From contig CAJUFX010000007.1 of the NCBI GenBank assembly GCA_910586395.1, positions 69,392 to 112,512 on the forward strand: 43,121 bases of DNA, read 5' to 3'. Positions 23,894 through 32,507 of this stretch are shown here, piece by piece. How positions within the stretch are numbered: position 1 is the stretch's first letter; the number at the start of each line of letters is the position of its first letter. Source of the DNA: an uncultured Bacteroidales bacterium (GTDB lineage: Bacteria > Bacteroidota > Bacteroidia > Bacteroidales > P3). The position numbers and the translations under genes are program-made. The notes below the pieces were generated by a model that was not told the DNA's origin, made no database searches, and saw only the letters and a program-made list of their open reading frames with translations.

Positions 23894-25357
23894 CTAAACG
23901 CCGGAATCGGCCATTTGTTTTTTCAAAGAGAAGTCAAACCGCAGGCCTCCGCCGGGACGGAGGCTGGCCGTTATCGTGCCCCCGTGAAATTGAACGGCGT
24001 GTTTGACGATGGCAAGGCCAAGACCGGTACCGCCCTTTTGGCGGGAACGTCCTTTGTCTATGCGGTAAAATCTTTCAAACAAGCAGTTTAGCTGTTTCTC
24101 CTCTACGCCGCAACCGTCATCTTCAAAGCGGATATGGCACGCTTGTTCATTGTTGTCGAGAAGTGATATATAAATGTTCTTGCCTTCCGAATAAGCCATG
24201 GCGTTTTCGGTAAGATTGCGGAATATGGAGCCTATGAGCGGGAGGTTCCCGTCAATTACCACCTGCTCGCGGAAGTCGGTATGCAGGGTCATGCGCTCGT
24301 TTTCGGGCATGATATCCAATTCGTCGGCAATTTCTGTCAGTATATCATTGACAACGATTTTCTCTTTGGTTATAAGTGCGTTGCCGTCTTCCATCCGGGT
24401 TATGAGAGAAACGTCGGCCAACAACCGCCTGAGCCGTTCGTTATGGGTATAGCACCTTTCTATGAGTTCTTGCCGCTTTCCGTCACTAAGGCTGATGCCC
24501 GAAAGCAAGGTCTCGAGGCATACCTGTATAGAGGCCACGGGGGTTTTCAATTCGTGGTTTATGTTGTTGGTAAGCTGTTTCTTGATACGTATTTTTTCCT
24601 GCTCTTCCCGCAAAGCCGCCTCATGGGCGGTGTCTCTGTCTTTGATGGTTTGTTGCCATTGGGCATATAGCTGTACGATATGGTTGGATATGGAACCGAG
24701 TTCGTCATTCGGAAAAAGCTCGGCTTCATCAAAGGATTCGCCTTTTTCGGCCTTGTCTGCAAAACGGTTCAGCCTTTCGATGGTCTTGCCGAGGCGTTTG
24801 GTTGAAAAATAGGCCAATACGCTCATCGCCAAACTGATGATAATCATCAGGCCCAAAAAATTCCAATCGGCTTTAAGCAGGTCGTGAAGGGTGGCGGAAT
24901 ACGGGATGGCCGTACGGACAACGGCCCGCTCTCCTTTGGTGGCCGAGTAGAAATACGCCCGGCCGTCACTGGCGGATAGTCTTCCGATATGATAGCCATA
25001 ACCGTCTTTCAGCGCGCTTTCGATTTCGGGACGGTGGCGGTGATTGTCCAACGAATCCAAAGGAATCATATTGTCGTAGATAACGTCTCCGGAAAGGGTA
25101 ATTAAGGAGATACGGAGATTCTCGAAAGGTTTTTCGTGCGTCGCCATATAGGTTTCGCACGCTAATCCGTCTTCCGCAACTTCCAAGAGATGACGGTTGT
25201 ACATCTGAAGTTGGGCGTTCAAAAAATCGGATTTGTACTTTTTTTCGTGTAGGTATTGGAATCCTAAGAAACACAGGATGATAGCCCACGAAAACGCCAG
25301 CAATATCAAAAACAGCCGCCTATGGAAAGGCAGTTTAATCGCGGAAGCCATATCCAA
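23894..25357 (-). CDS. Sensor histidine kinase, PhoR-like
   Basis: A 487-residue membrane histidine kinase. Two transmembrane helices (about 14-34 and 166-186) enclose a periplasmic sensor domain of about 130 residues, followed by a HAMP-like linker. The phosphoacceptor is H268 in INHELKTPVASIQ; the ATP-binding domain has the N box FRNLTENAMAYSEG, G1 DDGCGVEEKQL and G2 GGTGLGLAIVKHAV. It overlaps the end of the response regulator gene by 23 bases (or 17 if the ATG at 25351 is used). With the adjacent porin and pstSCAB genes, phosphate sensing is the likely role; sequence alone does not prove the signal. Confidence 0.9.
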   Translation of the reverse strand: MDMASAIKLPFHRRLFLILLAFSWAIILCFLGFQYLHEKKYKSDFLNAQLQMYNRHLLEVAEDGLACETYMATHEKPFENLRISLITLSGDVIYDNMIPLDSLDNHRHRPEIESALKDGYGYHIGRLSASDGRAYFYSATKGERAVVRTAIPYSATLHDLLKADWNFLGLMIIISLAMSVLAYFSTKRLGKTIERLNRFADKAEKGESFDEAELFPNDELGSISNHIVQLYAQWQQTIKDRDTAHEAALREEQEKIRIKKQLTNNINHELKTPVASIQVCLETLLSGISLSDGKRQELIERCYTHNERLRRLLADVSLITRMEDGNALITKEKIVVNDILTEIADELDIMPENERMTLHTDFREQVVIDGNLPLIGSIFRNLTENAMAYSEGKNIYISLLDNNEQACHIRFEDDGCGVEEKQLNCLFERFYRIDKGRSRQKGGTGLGLAIVKHAVQFHGGTITASLRPGGGLRFDFSLKKQMADSGV

Positions 25358-26033
25358 AACCTGAACGGGTTACAATATAGGGGCCGTAAGCCCCGATTTT
25401 AGAACGCAAACGGGTAATGTTCACATCGATGGTACGGTCCAAAACCACGACCTCGTTGCTCCATACGCTACTCAGAATCTGATCGCGGGAACAGATTTTG
25501 CCCCTGTGTAAAATCAAATAGGCCAGCAACTCGAACTCTTTGCGGGCCAGCTTCACTTCCTCTCCGTCCACAAGGCACCGTTTAAATTCCAAATCAAGCC
25601 GCAGGCCTTCAACTTCAAGCACATTGGGCTTTTCGGCGGCCGGGGCCTTGGTCTTGTGCCCCGAAGTGCGTCTCAACACGCTCTTTACACGGGCTATCAC
25701 ATTACGGATGGTGTAGGGTTTCATAATGTAGTCGTCCGCACCGAGATTGAGGCCCATCACCATATCGTCTTCGGTATCGCGTGCCGTGCAGAAGATAATG
25801 GGGATTTCCGCTGTCGTGACATCCGATTTCAGCATTTTAGCCATTTTGATACCGCTGATTTCCCCCATCATGATGTCAAGGAGTATCAAGTCGTATTGTT
25901 TGAGGTCCAGTTGCAGCGCTTCTTCGGCACTCAATGCCGTATCTACGTCATAACCCTCGTTTTCGAGATTGATTTTCAAGACTTCGCATAAAGTCTCTTC
26001 ATCGTCCACTATCAATATATGTTCTGTCGCCAT
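25335..26033 (-). CDS. Response regulator, OmpR/PhoB family
   Basis: A 232-residue regulator: receiver domain with acidic pocket DD (10-11), phosphoacceptor D53 (LILLDIMMGE), Thr in FCTARD and Lys in MKPYTIRNV; a linker; then a winged-helix DNA-binding domain (VKLARKEFELLAYLILHRGK, then LDRTIDVNITRLRSKIG). The start at 26033 (MATEHILIVDDEE) was chosen because the open frame upstream adds 37 residues that do not belong to the family. Its gene is divergent from the porin-pstSCAB operon across 187 bases, the classical place for autoregulation and activation of the pst genes. Confidence 0.92.
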   Translation of the reverse strand: MATEHILIVDDEETLCEVLKINLENEGYDVDTALSAEEALQLDLKQYDLILLDIMMGEISGIKMAKMLKSDVTTAEIPIIFCTARDTEDDMVMGLNLGADDYIMKPYTIRNVIARVKSVLRRTSGHKTKAPAAEKPNVLEVEGLRLDLEFKRCLVDGEEVKLARKEFELLAYLILHRGKICSRDQILSSVWSNEVVVLDRTIDVNITRLRSKIGAYGPYIVTRSGFGYGFRD

Positions 26034-26055
26034 ATACCTATAGGATATTGTGTCG

Positions 26056-26063
26056 CAAAAATA
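26056..26063 (-). promoter_or_regulatory. Response regulator -7 element
   Basis: TATTTTTG on the minus strand, 22 bases before the regulator start. No TTTG at the -33 position, in keeping with control by an activator. Confidence 0.5.
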
Positions 26064-26220
26064 TGGAAAAATCTTAAACCGATATCCATGCGGCATCAGA
26101 TTTAATGAAAATGTAACATTTCTCCAAAATCGGCATTTAACCAAAGCCTCATTGTTTTGAAATCTTTATGAAACAAGCGCTCCGTTTTTTTGCAGTGTCA
26201 AATTTGAAACCGACAAGCGC

Positions 26221-26260
26221 ATGAAAATAAAAATGAAAATGAAAATGAAAATGAAATGGA
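26221..26260 (+). repeat. Hexanucleotide repeat at the porin start codon
   Basis: ATGAAAATAAAA is followed by three ATGAAA units and ATGAAATGG. In-frame ATG codons occur at codons 1, 5, 7, 9 and 11. Gain or loss of 6-bp units would change the number of start codons and the leader length but not the frame. Confidence 0.85.
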
Positions 26261-27288
26261 TTACGGCAGGTCTTTTGGTCTGTCTCTGCAGCCCCGCCCG
26301 GGCGCAGGAAGCCCCAACGGAGGGGCCGCAAGCCACCCCAGCCCAAACGGAGGCACCCAAGACGGAGGCCGCCAAGACGCAGGAGCCCAACGGTAAGGCG
26401 ATTATACAAGTGTTTGGCAATTTCCATACGGGTTTTGGCGCAGGGCAGGATGACCGGGGGTTTACGTTGGACCGGAGTTACATAGGTTACGAGTATAAAC
26501 TTGGCAAAGGCTTGTCGGTAAAAGGCGTGCTGGATATAGGCATGTCTTCGGATGTGAGCGACTATCAACGTCTGGCCTATATTAAGAATGCCATGTTGTC
26601 TTGGAAGACCGGCAACCTGACCTTGAACGGCGGCCTTATCTCAACCACTCAGTTTAATTTTCAAGAGAAATTCTGGGGCTATCGCTACCTCATGAAGTCG
26701 TTTCAGGATGAATACAAATTCGGAAGCAGTGCCGATTTGGGTGTTTCCGTAGCTTACAAATTCGCGGATTGGATTTTGGCCGATGCGATGATCGTAAACG
26801 GCGAGGGCTATAAGAAAATTCAAAAGAAAGACGGGCTCAACTACGGGCTTGGCGTGACGCTTACCCCCGTCAAGGGCTTTCAGATCCGTCTGTACGGCGG
26901 TTTGAACGGCAATGGAGAAGCTGATGATAGGAAGTATGTGACCAATCTATCCGCCTTTATGGGGTACAAGCACGAAAAGTTTACGGTAGGTGCGGAATAT
27001 AATTACATGATGAATGCCGCCTATATGGCAGGCGCGGACCGAAGCGGTTATTCGGTGTTCGCTTCGGTAAACCTGCCCAAAGAGATTTCGCTGTACGCGC
27101 GTTTCGATGACCTGTACTCTAAAAATGACTGGAACAAGGCAAAGGACGAATCGGTCGCCATAGTCGGCGCTCAATTCAAACTCGGCAAGTATGTGAAGCT
27201 TGCGCCTAATTTCAGAATGGCGGTTCCTAAAGCGGACGGCGCAAGTAACCGTTATGCGGCCTATGTGAATTTCTATTTTGGCTTATAA
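26221..27288 (+). CDS. Outer membrane porin, phosphate-selective (OprO/OprP-like)
   Basis: A 355-residue exported beta-barrel: Lys/Met-rich N-terminus, hydrophobic signal (ITAGLLVCLCSPARA), then an Ala/Pro/Thr/Glu-rich spacer to about residue 57, then repeated amphipathic strands such as LTLNGGLISTTQFNFQEKFWGY, ending in the aromatic C-terminal strand AAYVNFYFGL typical of outer membrane barrels. Position before pstS, 27 bases apart, supports a role in phosphate entry. The exact start among five in-frame ATG codons is uncertain. No TAnnTTTG element precedes it, so expression probably depends on the divergent regulator. Confidence 0.85.
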   Translation: MKIKMKMKMKMKWITAGLLVCLCSPARAQEAPTEGPQATPAQTEAPKTEAAKTQEPNGKAIIQVFGNFHTGFGAGQDDRGFTLDRSYIGYEYKLGKGLSVKGVLDIGMSSDVSDYQRLAYIKNAMLSWKTGNLTLNGGLISTTQFNFQEKFWGYRYLMKSFQDEYKFGSSADLGVSVAYKFADWILADAMIVNGEGYKKIQKKDGLNYGLGVTLTPVKGFQIRLYGGLNGNGEADDRKYVTNLSAFMGYKHEKFTVGAEYNYMMNAAYMAGADRSGYSVFASVNLPKEISLYARFDDLYSKNDWNKAKDESVAIVGAQFKLGKYVKLAPNFRMAVPKADGASNRYAAYVNFYFGL

Positions 27289-27315
27289 GAATAAACATTT
27301 AACAATTAGTGTAAT

Positions 27316-28377
27316 ATGAAAAAGATTTTTTCGTCAATCATGACATTGACACTGGCCATGGCCATGGCGGCTTGTGGCGGTTCTGCAACCAATGGTGGCC
27401 GTAAGGCACAGGAACTTTCGGGGGCCGGTGCTACCTTTCCGCTGCCTTTCTATAATGTGGTATTTGAGCATTTCGCTCAGTTAAAAGGGGATGTGGTGGC
27501 GTACGGCGGCATCGGCTCGGGCGGTGGCGTCCGCAACTTGCGGGACAAGATTGTCGATTTTGCCGGCAGTGACGCCTTTCTTACGGATAAGGAAATGGCC
27601 GACATGGCGCCCGTGGTCCATATCCCGACCTGTATGGGCGCCGTGGTGGTGGCTTACAATCTGGAGGGTGTAAAGGAACTGAAACTGACGGGGCAGGTGG
27701 TTGCGGACATCTTTGCCGGAGAAATCAAGATGTGGAATGATGCGCGCTTGGTGGCCCTCAACCCCGGGGTAACCCTCCCCGCCGAGGCCATTCTGCCGGT
27801 ATTCCGTTCGGATGGTTCCGGTACCACCTTTGTATTTACCGATTATCTGACCAAGGTCAGTTCCATGTGGGCCGGCAAGTACGGGGCCGGCAAGTCCGTC
27901 AACTTTCCGGCGGGACAGGCCGCAAAGGGCAATCCCGGTGTGGCGGGCGTGATTTCCCAGACCAAGAACGCCATCGGGTATGTGGGTTCGGAATACGCTT
28001 TTGCGCAAAAGATTCCGTGCGCCCGCATTGAGAATGCGAGAGGGGAGTTCGTATTGCCGTCGTCCGCCACCATTTCGGCCGCCGCGTCGGGCGATATTCC
28101 GGCCGATACGCGCACGTCCATCACCAATGCGGAGGCCGTAGGCGCTTATCCCATCTCAACCTTTACGTGGCTGATTATCTACAAGGAGCAGAACTATGCC
28201 GGCCGAAGCAAGGAACAGGCCGCGGCCACGCTCGATTTGTTGCAGTACGTGCTCTCTGACGAGGTACAGGGCATGGCTTCCGAAGTTCACTACGCCCCGC
28301 TTCCGGAAAAGGTCAAGGGCTTGGGTAGGACGCATCTTAAAACGGTGACATACAACGGTGTTGCGATACTTCAGTAA
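27316..28377 (+). CDS. pstS: Phosphate-binding lipoprotein PstS
   Basis: A 353-residue phosphate-binding protein of the high-affinity Pst importer. A lipobox at AMAAC puts the lipidated cysteine at C20. The ligand-binding motifs are evident: LSGAGATFPLPFYNVVFE near residue 34 and FRSDGSGTTFVFTDYL near 165, with VDFAGSDAFLT near 88. It is the first Pst gene, 27 bases after the porin and 15 before pstC. Confidence 0.95.
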   Translation: MKKIFSSIMTLTLAMAMAACGGSATNGGRKAQELSGAGATFPLPFYNVVFEHFAQLKGDVVAYGGIGSGGGVRNLRDKIVDFAGSDAFLTDKEMADMAPVVHIPTCMGAVVVAYNLEGVKELKLTGQVVADIFAGEIKMWNDARLVALNPGVTLPAEAILPVFRSDGSGTTFVFTDYLTKVSSMWAGKYGAGKSVNFPAGQAAKGNPGVAGVISQTKNAIGYVGSEYAFAQKIPCARIENARGEFVLPSSATISAAASGDIPADTRTSITNAEAVGAYPISTFTWLIIYKEQNYAGRSKEQAAATLDLLQYVLSDEVQGMASEVHYAPLPEKVKGLGRTHLKTVTYNGVAILQ

Positions 28378-28392
28378 AAAAAACGAGGGATT

Positions 28393-29250
28393 ATGAGCGA
28401 TAAATTGCATAGAATCCTGTTGTTCGTGGCGGCATTGATTGTGCCGGTCGTGTGCGGGGGCATTGTATATGCCCTCGTCACGGACGCATACGAAGCCTTT
28501 GAACATTTCGGGTTCCTGAACTTCCTGACCTCCTCGGAATGGAGTTATACCGAAGGGAACGAACGCTATGGCGCGTTGCCATTCATTACAGGCACGCTGA
28601 TGACGACCTTGTTGGCGCTCGTCTTCTGCATCCCGTTCTCGTTGGCGGTGGCGCTCTTTGCCGGCGAATATTTCAAGGGCACGAAAATAGCCGCCGTATT
28701 GAGCGCCGTTACCGATTTGTTGGCGGGCATCCCGTCCATCATTTATGGACTGTGGGGCTTCTACACTTTGCGCCCTGTCGTCATGGCCCTGAATCTTTCT
28801 CCGCAAGGCTCGGGCATTCTGACCGCCTCTCTGGTATTGACCATCATGATTGTGCCTTATGCCGCCTCCCTCAGTGCCGAATTTATCAAACTGGTGCCCA
28901 ACGACCTTAAAGAGGGGGCGTATAGTTTGGGGGCCACCAAGGGAGAGGTTGTCCGCAAAATCGTGTTTCCCGTGGCGGGCTCCGGCGTCTTCTCCGCTTA
29001 TATATTGGCCGTGGGCCGCGCATTGGGGGAGACCATGACGGTAACCATGTTGATTGGCAATACCAACAACATGCCCGACTCTATTACTTCAACCGGCAAC
29101 TCAATGGCCTCCATCATTGCCAATCAGTTTGGCGAGGCCGATGGTCTGCGTCTTTCGTCCTTGATTGCCATAGGTTTGATTCTGTTTCTGATTACGGCGC
29201 TTATCAATATGATAGGTAAAATCATGATTAAACGTGCAAGAATAATCTGA
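28393..29250 (+). CDS. pstC: Phosphate ABC transporter permease PstC
   Basis: A 285-residue inner membrane permease with about six hydrophobic helices. The cytoplasmic EAA-type loop that contacts PstB reads LKEGAYSLGATKGEVVRKIVFP near residues 172-195. The segment DLLAGIPSIIYGLWGF is typical of the family. It lies 2 bases before pstA. Confidence 0.95.
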   Translation: MSDKLHRILLFVAALIVPVVCGGIVYALVTDAYEAFEHFGFLNFLTSSEWSYTEGNERYGALPFITGTLMTTLLALVFCIPFSLAVALFAGEYFKGTKIAAVLSAVTDLLAGIPSIIYGLWGFYTLRPVVMALNLSPQGSGILTASLVLTIMIVPYAASLSAEFIKLVPNDLKEGAYSLGATKGEVVRKIVFPVAGSGVFSAYILAVGRALGETMTVTMLIGNTNNMPDSITSTGNSMASIIANQFGEADGLRLSSLIAIGLILFLITALINMIGKIMIKRARII

Positions 29251-29252
29251 TT

Positions 29253-30119
29253 ATGAATAAAAAGACAGTTAAACACCGTTTGGCGGAAGACAAGTTGATG
29301 CTTTGGAGCGTTTGCTTGCTGGCGGCCTTGACCGCCGTGCCGCTGTTTGCCATTTTGGGCGAGGTCGTGTGGCGGGGGTACGGACAGCTTTCCTGGTCTT
29401 TCTTTACAGAGCCAACCCCTACCGCCTATAAGGCCATGAAGGCGATCGAGGCGGGAGAACCCATACCGGGCGGTATTGCCAATGGCATTGTCGGCTCCAT
29501 GATTATGCTCGGCATGGCGATGGCGGTGGCCATTCCGTCAGGCATCCTTTGCGGGGCGTTTTTGGCGGAGCACGGCAAAAACCGTTTTGCCCAATCGGTA
29601 AGCTATCTGACCGATCTTTTGCAAGGCACGCCATCGGTCATTATCGGTATCATCACCTACATTTGGGTGGTCGTACCCATGAAGGGATATTCGGCTATTG
29701 CCGGTAGCGTGGCGCTTTGTATCATGATGTTGCCGCTTATTATCCGATCCACGGAAGAAACGCTGAAAATCCTGCCCGTTTCGTTGAAAGAGGCGGGCTT
29801 GGCGCTCGGGGGCAACAAGGCCAGGGTCATGCTCAAGGTTCAGCTTCCCGCTGCCTTCGGCGGCATTTTTACAGGCGTATTGCTCGCCATCTCCCGGGTA
29901 ATCGGCGAAACGGCGCCGCTGATGTTTACGGCGCTCGGTTGTTCGGTGGTCCGTTATGCCATCGACAAGCCCATATCGGCGGTTCCGCTGCTTATATGGG
30001 AATTTTTCAACGACCCCAATCTGCAGGAACTGATTTGGGGCGCGTCGCTCTTCCTGTTGTTATTCGTACTTACATTAAATCTTACCGCTAAATATCTTGC
30101 AAAAAAATGGAATCAGTAA
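29253..30119 (+). CDS. pstA: Phosphate ABC transporter permease PstA
   Basis: A 288-residue permease partner of PstC. Six helices are expected; the EAA loop is LKEAGLALGGNKARVMLKVQLP near residue 180, preceded by YLTDLLQGTPSVIIGI. The last 13 bases overlap the start of pstB (ATGGAATCAGTAA), so the two are translationally coupled. Confidence 0.95.
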   Translation: MNKKTVKHRLAEDKLMLWSVCLLAALTAVPLFAILGEVVWRGYGQLSWSFFTEPTPTAYKAMKAIEAGEPIPGGIANGIVGSMIMLGMAMAVAIPSGILCGAFLAEHGKNRFAQSVSYLTDLLQGTPSVIIGIITYIWVVVPMKGYSAIAGSVALCIMMLPLIIRSTEETLKILPVSLKEAGLALGGNKARVMLKVQLPAAFGGIFTGVLLAISRVIGETAPLMFTALGCSVVRYAIDKPISAVPLLIWEFFNDPNLQELIWGASLFLLLFVLTLNLTAKYLAKKWNQ

Positions 30120-30874
30120 CCCCCATACTTGAATTCAAGAAGACTTGCGTATCTTATACCAAGCAGACCATGGCCGTCAAATACGTATCGGCCGCCATTG
30201 AAAAAAACACCATCACCGCCATGATGGGCCCGTCGGGATGTGGAAAATCCACACTCCTGCGTGCCGTCAACCTCATGCACAGCCTTTATCCGAACATCCG
30301 AGTGGATGGGGAAATATGCCTCAACGGCGAAGATATCCTGTCTATGGCGCCCATTGACGTGCGCCGCCGCGTGGGCATGGTGTTCCAGCGTCCGACGCCG
30401 TTTCCGACGATGAGTATCCACGAAAACGTCTTGGCGGGATTTGCCTTGAACGGCATCCGGCTGTCAAAGGCGGACAAGGAAGCCACGGTGGAGCGTTGCC
30501 TGAGAAGTGTCGCCCTGTGGGAGGAGGTCAAAGACGGATTGAACAAAAAGGGCACCTTTCTCTCGGGTGGTCAGCAACAGCGTCTGTGCATCGCCCGGGC
30601 CCTGGCCATGAAACCCGATATATTGTTGATGGACGAACCCACCTCGGCGCTTGACCCCATCGCCACCAAGCATATCGAAGAATTGCTGCTGGAGCTGCAA
30701 AACGAAGTGACCATTCTTATCGTGACCCACAACATGGGGCAGGCCAGGCGAATATCGTCCAAGTCCATGTTCATGTATTTGGGCGAGCTGGTGGAGTATG
30801 GGGATACCGCCACGATGTTCACCAATCCGGTGGACGACCGCACAAAAGCCTACCTGACCGGCAAAATGGGATAG
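30107..30874 (+). CDS. pstB: Phosphate ABC transporter ATPase PstB
   Basis: A 255-residue ATPase that energises phosphate import. Walker A GPSGCGKST (41-49), Q-loop FQRPTPFPTMSI typical of PstB, signature LSGGQQQRLCIARALA, Walker B ILLMDEPTSALD and switch His in VTHNM. phoU, normally the last gene of this operon, is missing: the next gene is pgi after 231 bases. Confidence 0.96.
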   Translation: MESVTPILEFKKTCVSYTKQTMAVKYVSAAIEKNTITAMMGPSGCGKSTLLRAVNLMHSLYPNIRVDGEICLNGEDILSMAPIDVRRRVGMVFQRPTPFPTMSIHENVLAGFALNGIRLSKADKEATVERCLRSVALWEEVKDGLNKKGTFLSGGQQQRLCIARALAMKPDILLMDEPTSALDPIATKHIEELLLELQNEVTILIVTHNMGQARRISSKSMFMYLGELVEYGDTATMFTNPVDDRTKAYLTGKMG

Positions 30875-30927
30875 CCCGCCGATGGACAGACGCGCTTTTT
30901 CAGGTGTTCGGATGCGGAGGGGGTGAC

Positions 30928-30999
30928 TTCGGAAAAGGCTTCGGAAAAGGTTTCGGGAAATACGTCGGAAAAGGCTTCTGAAAAGGCTTCTGAAAAGGC
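30928..30999. repeat. 12-bp minisatellite between pstB and pgi
   Basis: Six 12-bp units, consensus TTCGGAAAAGGC, lie end to end with 0-5 differences each; units 5 and 6 are identical (TTCTGAAAAGGC). On the plus strand they spell SEKA-type repeats in a GTG-started frame open into pgi, on the minus strand AFSE repeats. The pgi -7 element lies between them and the pgi start, so coding use is unlikely. Confidence 0.85.
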
Positions 31000-31061
31000 T
31001 TTGGCGGCATCGGTGAAGTTGAATTTCGTTCGGTCTTCTGAAAACGCATGGAAAAAATCGT

Positions 31062-31069
31062 TATATTTG
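31062..31069 (+). promoter_or_regulatory. pgi -7 element
   Basis: TATATTTG fits TAnnTTTG and lies 36 bases before the pgi start. No TTTG at the -33 position. Confidence 0.6.
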
Positions 31070-31105
31070 CAGAATATCGAAAGTGGAATACCCAATCAGA
31101 AAACT

Positions 31106-32440
31106 ATGGAAGCTCCCAAACTGGAACTCGATTTTACTTACGCCTTGCAGGCCGGCAAGGCCGTGCAACAGATTATGCAGGGGGCGGCGGCCGAAGAACG
31201 GCAGTTGGCCGACGAATTGCAGCAGGCATGGCGGACGTTGCAGAGCCGTCAGGGCGCGGGCAACGACTTCTTGGGCTGGATCGACCTGCCGGGCCGGACG
31301 AGCGCGGCCGAACTGCAGGCCATGCAAGCGCGGGCGGCCGAACTGCGCGCCAAGTCGCAGGTGTTTGTCTGCATCGGCATAGGCGGCTCGTATTTAGGCG
31401 CGAAAGCCATTATCGAAGCCTTGAAACCGGCCTTTTCACTTGGCCTGTCCGGCGGCCCCGAAATTCTCTATGCCGGTCATCAGTTGAGCGAGGACTACAT
31501 GCACGAACTGTTGGCCTATCTCGACGGCCGCGACTACAGCCTCTGTATCATCTCCAAGTCGGGCACGACGACCGAGCCGGCCATCGCGTTCCGCTTGCTG
31601 CGGGCGCATCTCGAAAAGAAATACGGCAAGGAAGAGGCGCGCACGCGCATCGTCGCGATTACCGACGCCCGCAAGGGCGCGATGCGGCAGTTGGCCGACC
31701 GCGAGGGCTATACGGCTTACGTCGTGCCCGACGACGTGGGCGGCCGCTTTTCGGTGCTGACGCCGGTGGGCCTGTTCCCCTTGGCCGTGGCGGGCATCGA
31801 CATCCAGGCCTTGGTGCAGGGCGCGGCCGCCGAAGCCGCGGACGTGGCCGAAGCCGGCAACGACTGGAAACGCAACCGCTGCCTGCAATACGCCTGTTAC
31901 CGCCAGTGGTGCTACCGGCACGGCCTGGGGGTGGAACTGCTCGTCAATTACGACCCGCGTCTGATCTATATGGCCGAATGGTGGAAACAGCTCTACGGCG
32001 AGAGCGAGGGCAAGGAGGGCAAGGGCCTGTTCCCGGCCTCCGTCTCGTTTACGACCGATTTGCATTCGATGGGGCAGTATATCCAGCAGGGGCCGCGCAT
32101 GCTGTGCGAAACCGTGCTCTCGTTGGCCCAAGGCCATGCGGTGGTGGAAATCCCGACCGATGCCGAAAACGGCGACGGCATGAATTTTGTGGCCGGCCGC
32201 CGCATGTCGTATGTGAACGCCAAGGCCGAGGAGGCCACGTGTACGGCGCATAGCGCGGAGGGCGGCGTGCCCGTGTTGCGCGTGGTGTTGCCGACTTTGG
32301 ACGAGGGCGTGTTGGGACGCCTGATTTATTTCTTTGAGACGGCTTGCGCGTTGAGCGGCTATTCGATGCACGTCAATCCGTTCGACCAACCGGGCGTGGA
32401 AGCCTACAAGAAGCAGATGTTTAAATTGTTGGGTAAATAG
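31106..32440 (+). CDS. pgi: Glucose-6-phosphate isomerase
   Basis: A 444-residue isomerase interconverting glucose-6-phosphate and fructose-6-phosphate. Conserved segments: VCIGIGGSYLGAKAIIEAL near residue 92, ISKSGTTTEPAIAFR (sugar-phosphate site) near 150, VGGRFSVLTPVGLFP near 213 and HSMGQYIQQGPRML near 323, and the C-terminal MHVNPFDQPGVEAYK. The length fits the short bacterial form. I chose the ATG at 31106 because it follows a -7 element and gives the family N-terminus; the frame is open upstream through the minisatellite. A terminator is found at 32543-32581. Confidence 0.96.
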   Translation: MEAPKLELDFTYALQAGKAVQQIMQGAAAEERQLADELQQAWRTLQSRQGAGNDFLGWIDLPGRTSAAELQAMQARAAELRAKSQVFVCIGIGGSYLGAKAIIEALKPAFSLGLSGGPEILYAGHQLSEDYMHELLAYLDGRDYSLCIISKSGTTTEPAIAFRLLRAHLEKKYGKEEARTRIVAITDARKGAMRQLADREGYTAYVVPDDVGGRFSVLTPVGLFPLAVAGIDIQALVQGAAAEAADVAEAGNDWKRNRCLQYACYRQWCYRHGLGVELLVNYDPRLIYMAEWWKQLYGESEGKEGKGLFPASVSFTTDLHSMGQYIQQGPRMLCETVLSLAQGHAVVEIPTDAENGDGMNFVAGRRMSYVNAKAEEATCTAHSAEGGVPVLRVVLPTLDEGVLGRLIYFFETACALSGYSMHVNPFDQPGVEAYKKQMFKLLGK

Positions 32441-32507
32441 ATAGCGGATGACCCTGTGCCGGAATGGAGGCCGATAACAACGTAGCGGATGGGCCTTTAG
32501 GGCGCTC

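Noticed and set aside
30923..31105. N-terminal extension of Pgi through the SEKA repeats
   Set aside because: The frame is open, but a -7 promoter element lies between the repeats and the family-typical start at 31106.
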